A DNA stretch of 64,000 nt, from the NCBI RefSeq assembly GCF_010015445.1, contig NC_053119.1:6706550-6770549 (forward strand), read 5' to 3'. The notes beneath the pieces were generated by a model. It saw only the letters and a program-made list of their open reading frames with translations, made no database searches and was not told the origin of the DNA. The translations under genes were made by a program, and so were the position numbers. The DNA comes from Perca fluviatilis (taxonomy: Eukaryota > Chordata > Actinopteri > Perciformes > Percidae). Shown here one piece after another: positions 60,139 through 64,000 of the stretch. Each line of letters opens with the position of its first letter. Position 1 is the stretch's first letter.

Positions 60139-60737
60139 GTTATGGTGCGTTCATGCCACTGTGGGAATATCAGGGACCGCCCCCCCCGTGATTACGTCGT
60201 TTTTCCGACTGCCAGCGTTCACGCGGTCGGGATGCGTGTTCTTCTTCTTCTGTTATATTGGCGTTTGGTATAACGACTTGTTGCATGACTGCCACCAACG
60301 GTCGACCGTAGCCGAGAGCATCAGGTGTGTGAAAACATGGAGGCCACAATAACAAAAGATCTGCTTATGTTTTCTTATGCGAGCATCTAAACAGCACATG
60401 GACAGGGGTGTGCTTGTGTTATCTGCAGGACAACCAACGGGAAAGGACACGGATAATGTGTTTTTTTTTTATACATGGGCCTATTTATGAATAATCTGAA
60501 ACATTTTATGTCTGTGTATGTTTCTTGGCAGAGGCGTTTGTAAACAATAAACAGTTTATTGTCATTGAAATATGTTCAGTGAACCAAAGTCGCCTCCATC
60601 AAAACGTCAGTTGTCAACAACGCGTCACCAACTGGGAAAAATCTAGAGTTTCCCACCTCTGATTCCCACAGGAAGTGACGTTAATGGTGACGTTTTCACT
60701 GGGAAAAATGTTTTTCCGATGTCCATGAACGCACGGT
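60139..60737. mobile_element. MITE with GGTGCGTTCATG ends
   Basis: GGTGCGTTCATG near 60142 and CATGAACGCACGGT near 60724 are inverse. AAGTGACGTTAATGG near the right pairs loosely with the left interior. No clear target duplication. Confidence 0.6.
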
Positions 60738-60800
60738 TAGCTTAGTTTGCTGTCACATTACTGTACCCCGTATTTGTGATTCAAATATCTGAAGTGAAAG

Positions 60801-61155
60801 TAGGGCTGGGCAATGTATCGATATTATATCAACATCGATATACGAAGCTAGATATTGTCTTAAATTTTGTATATCGTAATGTCGTGATATGACATAAGTG
60901 GTGTCTTTTCCTGGTTTTAAAGGCTGCATACAGTAAAGTTATGTCAATTTTTAAACTTACCAGACTGTTCTAACTGTTCTATTATTTGCCTTTACCCACT
61001 TAGTCATTATATCCACATTACTGATGATTATTTATCAAAAATCTCTCATTTTGTGAAAGCACCAATAGTCAACCCAATATCGCCGCAATATCGACATTGA
61101 TATATTTGGCCAAAAATATCGTGATATTTGATTTTCTCCATATCGCCCAGCTCAA
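60801..61155. mobile_element. hAT-type MITE with 8-bp target duplication
   Basis: The end TAGGGCTGGGCAATG and inverse of the right end (GAGCTGGGCGATATG) match. AGTGAAAG at 60793-60800 and 61156-61163 is identical. The interior is rich in ATATCGATAT words. Confidence 0.82.
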
Positions 61156-61163
61156 AGTGAAAG

Positions 61164-61853
61164 TTCTGTCACAAAACTGTGTTTCTGCGTATCATTGCAC
61201 ATTTTTAGGTGGTTATATGGAAACCCTGGAGATTTCTTAGTGGGTATACTGCGTATACCTGCGTATCACGTAGGCTACACCACTGGTATGATCTAATTTC
61301 TGCTCTGCCAGTGGTTTTGGAAACAGAGCCCAAGATTGAGTTCGGGGGACACAACAACTGAACAGTTAAAAAAAAAACTTGTTTTAAGGGGTTCATGAAG
61401 ATATGGAGGAATATCTCTGAAAAGAGACAGTGAACACATGAACATTTCCTGGGCGCCTGAATAAAATATGTAATCATCTCTTGTGTGTGTAATAACATTT
61501 TCCTCTGTGATGAACGGAGTCGGTTGCTGATGAAACCAGCTGACCTCTGACCTCCCCCACCGCTCGGCTGATGATGATCTGCAGCGGTCACCCTGACTCC
61601 GCAGCACTCTGGAATTTCAGATTATCACCTCAGCGTTTTTACCAGCACATGGGTCAGATTTCTTCATCGGGTGGCAGAACGACGACCTTTTTTTTTTTTT
61701 TATATTAAAATTATACCTTCAACACAGACATAAACCAAACGGACAACATGGACCAAAAGCTGAATACTTTCACTGCGAGACTGCAAAGGTCTGATGAAAA
61801 GAGTTGTTCTACCAGCAGTCCAAAACTCAAAGATACTCAGTTTTTAATGTTTC
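61164..61853. other. Unassigned intronic sequence
   Basis: A 128-codon minus frame at 61205 shows no recognisable domain. Poly-A and poly-T runs near 61370 and 61690. Confidence 0.5.
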
Positions 61854-62022
61854 GGTTACACTTTGTGTCATAAACATTATAAACAAGTCATAAACATTTA
61901 TGACATAACGCTTCTTTTAGTGTCATTCTGTTTTTGTCATGACAAGTTATGGTTATGGTTATGTTTAGAGTTAGGGTTCATGTGTCATGTCACTCTTATG
62001 TAGATACCTTCAAGTAAAGGGT
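61854..62022. mobile_element. Family J MITE, copy 3 (shortened)
   Basis: GGTTACACTTTG, ATAAACATTATAAACAAGTC, GACATAACGCTTCTTTTAG and CCTTCAAGTAAAGG match copies 1 and 2 in order. Confidence 0.75.
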
Positions 62023-62062
62023 TCAAATCAAAGTTTCTTATAAATTAATGACTTAAAGGTAG

Positions 62063-62345
62063 GGCTGGGTGTTAATACGGTGACTTTGATACCGGTTCCT
62101 AATCTATACTTTTTTTCGATAAAAAAAATAATCTTTTCATCGATTGTTCAGCTCCTACTATGTGAGCCCCATCTCTGTGCGTAACGTAGAGTTTATGCTT
62201 CATGCTTATTGGCTCCCTGATGATGAGATTTACTCCTTAGGGATTGAAATTGGGCATTGAATGACGAGGCATTTTTCAATACTCAACACTTTAGAGGCAA
62301 TTCGAACTGTGCCTAAAAAGTATTGAATTCGGTACCCTGCTCGAC
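62063..62345. mobile_element. Probable hAT-like MITE, diverged
   Basis: Opens TAGGGCTGGGTGTTAATACG and ends AATTCGGTACCCTGCTC. The ends are only weakly inverse and no target duplication is clear. Confidence 0.4.
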
Positions 62346-62702
62346 TTAAAAAAGGTGTAGTAAGCAATGTTAATCCAATACACTTTTTTGTCAAATTCAG
62401 TGAATATCTCCTCATGGTCACCTAGCTCTTTTAATTTAAAATAAAGAAGGAGTGATGGGGGCGGGAGGAGAGGGGGGAAGGCAGCAGCCGGGCCAGGAGT
62501 TATCAACGAGAAGAGATGGCAGATAAAAAGCAAAATCAGAAAAGAGCTGAAGAATACAAATTGTTGGTACGCATGCGCATAAATACGTAGTAGAAAACGT
62601 GACTTTTTCCCTACACTATTTGAAACACGGTTCATTATGCAGTTCACGGCGGATCTGTTTTATAAAGATATTTAAATGAAGTACTTATTAAATTAAGTAC
62701 TT
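62346..62702. other. Unassigned intronic sequence
   Basis: No gene seen. Confidence 0.5.
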
Positions 62703-62710
62703 ATTGTCAC

Positions 62711-63041
62711 TAGGGTTGCTAAGGGGCGAAAAGTTTTCGTTAAATTTTCGAAAACTTTAGCTCGGGAATTTCGGAAACATTCCAATTTGGAAACTTTCAT
62801 GGGAATTAATGGAAATTGGAATTTGGATGGGATGTAGTCATTGGGCTAAAATGCAGTACTGTCTTCAAACTGTCTTCAATCAGCTTCTGCTGTAGAATGT
62901 GGGATTTTAGAAATGATCTGTGCAGTGGGTGTGGCCTCAATAACAGTTTATTCCCATTAATTCCTGTTTATTCCAGTTAATTCCCGTTAATTCCCATGGA
63001 AAGTTTCCAACTTAGAAAATTCCCAGAATTTTGCAACCCTA
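62711..63041. mobile_element. hAT-type MITE with perfect 8-bp target duplication
   Basis: The ends are TAGGGTTGC and GCAACCCTA. Identical ATTGTCAC lies at 62703-62710 and 63042-63049. The interior is rich in GGAATT and ATTCCC words. No coding capacity. Confidence 0.9.
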
Positions 63042-63049
63042 ATTGTCAC

Positions 63050-63382
63050 TGATCAAAACCGCATATCGATGTCTGTGTACTACGCCTTGGCAACATTGTT
63101 ATTTTTGTGACACGTAGTGTGGGGATGTTGTGATGTTTTTAAATGTAGCTAACGCTATGCATTACGAGGTGTTTACGTGGTTGCCAATCCAAAATAATAA
63201 AGGAGTTGTTACATGTTACTTTCTGTCACTGCAAACCTTCAGTTTCCTCCACTTTTTTCATTGCTATATGGATCGTAGATCACAGATCGTACAGTGTCGT
63301 AAATTGGCGTAAAACTGCGCATGTGCGAACATCTTGCGCATGTCAGATCGTGCAGGCAGCACAGATCGCGTACCCACACAAA
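63050..63382. other. Unassigned intronic sequence
   Basis: Repeated GATCGTA/ACAGATCGT words near 63275-63365. No gene seen. Confidence 0.45.
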
Positions 63383-63508
63383 TTAAAAAAGAAGTTGTAT
63401 GAGCGGGAGAGGAGGAAGAGCCTTGTTAACATCGGTGAGGCTTTTCAACGTTACAGAAACATCAGACATTTCAAAGGAATGAAAACTGATGACGGGCTCT
63501 CATCATGA
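63383..63508 (+). pseudogene. Repeat-derived short coding motif (ERERRK...IGEAFQRYR)
   Basis: The plus strand reads YERERRKSLVNIGEAFQRYR, then NIRHFKGMKTDDGLSS and a stop. The charged pattern RWRxLRxxKGxKTDxExA is familiar from repeat-associated fish proteins of unknown function, but I cannot name a domain. GTGAGTAAT at 63515-63523 just after it looks like a splice donor. No upstream promoter or partner exon is evident. Confidence 0.35.
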
Positions 63509-63715
63509 TGGACAAGTGAGTAATAACGCTAGTTTCACTGTTTCACTGTGTGCTGTTTTCAACAGGTCAGTTTAACCTCGTCCGTTTGCCATTGTTCGTG
63601 TAGGCTGCTCCCAACTGGCTTTACAGCAGTAGCAACGGTTGGCTCAGTCAGCTTCCCTTCCGAGTTATATCAGAAAGCCTAACTTACCTGGAGATAGTGG
63701 TCTAACATCCCTACC
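63509..63715. other. Unassigned sequence before the L1 fragment
   Basis: Nothing recognised apart from the donor-like GTGAGTAAT. Confidence 0.45.
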
Positions 63716-64000
63716 TTGTTAAACAAGCTTCAATGCAATATCCATTTCTGGAAAACACTCCCAATTTCTTTGATGGGTAGAATCAATGCCATTAAAATGT
63801 TTTTTCTGCCACAATTCTTTATCTTTTCCAAAATGTACCTATATATCTTACTAAATCCTTTTTTAGGAAACTGGACTCTGTCATTCTTCCCTTTATATGG
63901 AATTATAAATCTCACAGAATTAAAAAGGATCATCTCTGCAAGCACAGGGCCAATGGGGGGCTTGCATTCCCTAACTTTATATTTTATTATTGGGCCAAAG
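63716..64000 (+). pseudogene. L1-type LINE ORF2 fragment, runs off the window
   Basis: The plus strand reads WKTLPISLMGRINAIKMFFL and, after a one-base loss near 63820, NVPIYLTKSFFRKLDSVI, LPFIWNYK and NGGLAFPNFIFYYWAK. This is the region just past the reverse-transcriptase core in fish L1 ORF2 proteins (LPxxxxGRINxIKM, FIWNxKxxRI, GGLALPNFxxYYWAA). The upstream part with the catalytic FADD-type motif is absent, so the copy is truncated. The 3' end continues beyond 64000. Confidence 0.85.

Noticed and set aside
61205..61607. 128- and 104-codon minus-strand frames
   Set aside because: No recognisable motif, and two overlapping frames of similar length on the same strand suggest chance.

Overview
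This window looks like a piece of a teleost fish nuclear genome, probably a spiny-rayed fish. The evidence is one vertebrate neuronal exon with normal GT/AG splice sites, AT-rich non-coding DNA, many microsatellites, a tRNA-derived SINE family, LINE 3' tails, an L1-type LINE fragment, and a dense population of Tc1-, hAT-, piggyBac- and Harbinger-like DNA transposon remnants. There are no bacterial or viral genes. Long open frames are rare and fall almost entirely in microsatellites, polypyrimidine tracts or transposon copies.

The only host protein-coding sequence I can support is one 217-bp exon on the minus strand (24714..24930). It encodes part of the glutamate-binding Venus-flytrap domain of a group III metabotropic glutamate receptor, most like GRM8. 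The rest of the window is best read as the two large introns around it: at least 39 kb on the 5' side of the gene (24931..64000) and at least 24.7 kb on the 3' side (1..24713). No other receptor exon was seen.

Layout. Positions 1-11 kb hold a 0.5-kb MITE family ('family A'), LINE 3' tails, an hAT-type MITE with a perfect target duplication, and a piggyBac-like MITE. Positions 12.5-18.5 kb hold copies of two more families ('B' and 'C'), a Harbinger-like remnant with part of a Myb/SANT-like domain, a MITE with telomere-like repeats, and an internally deleted Tc1 element with transposase remains. Positions 19-24.6 kb have polypyrimidine tracts, two (GT)n arrays with homologous flanks, inverted family C and A copies, and a MITE with perfect 37-bp terminal repeats. 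Positions 24.2-27.8 kb hold the exon, a piggyBac-like MITE only 80 bp inside the downstream intron, a 120-bp direct duplication, and a long inverted repeat with arms of about 225 bp. Positions 29.6-45 kb hold a fold-back segment, hAT elements (one nested in another), and a MITE family ('E') carrying a 58-bp minisatellite. Positions 48.1-50 kb are a three-layer nest: a family E MITE interrupted by a SINE and by an hAT element. Positions 50.6-58.7 kb hold degenerate tandem repeats, a CpG-rich patch, a LINE reverse-transcriptase tail, a polypyrimidine block and a SINE/Tc1 composite. Positions 60-64 kb hold more hAT MITEs and a 5'-truncated L1 fragment running off the end.

The genes do not form an operon or defence system, and I see no undescribed enzymatic system. 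What is interesting is structural: nested insertions that can be ordered in time, several clean target-site duplications, and large palindromes close to a conserved exon. Repeat families are named A, B, C, E and J only for use in this annotation; no database was consulted.
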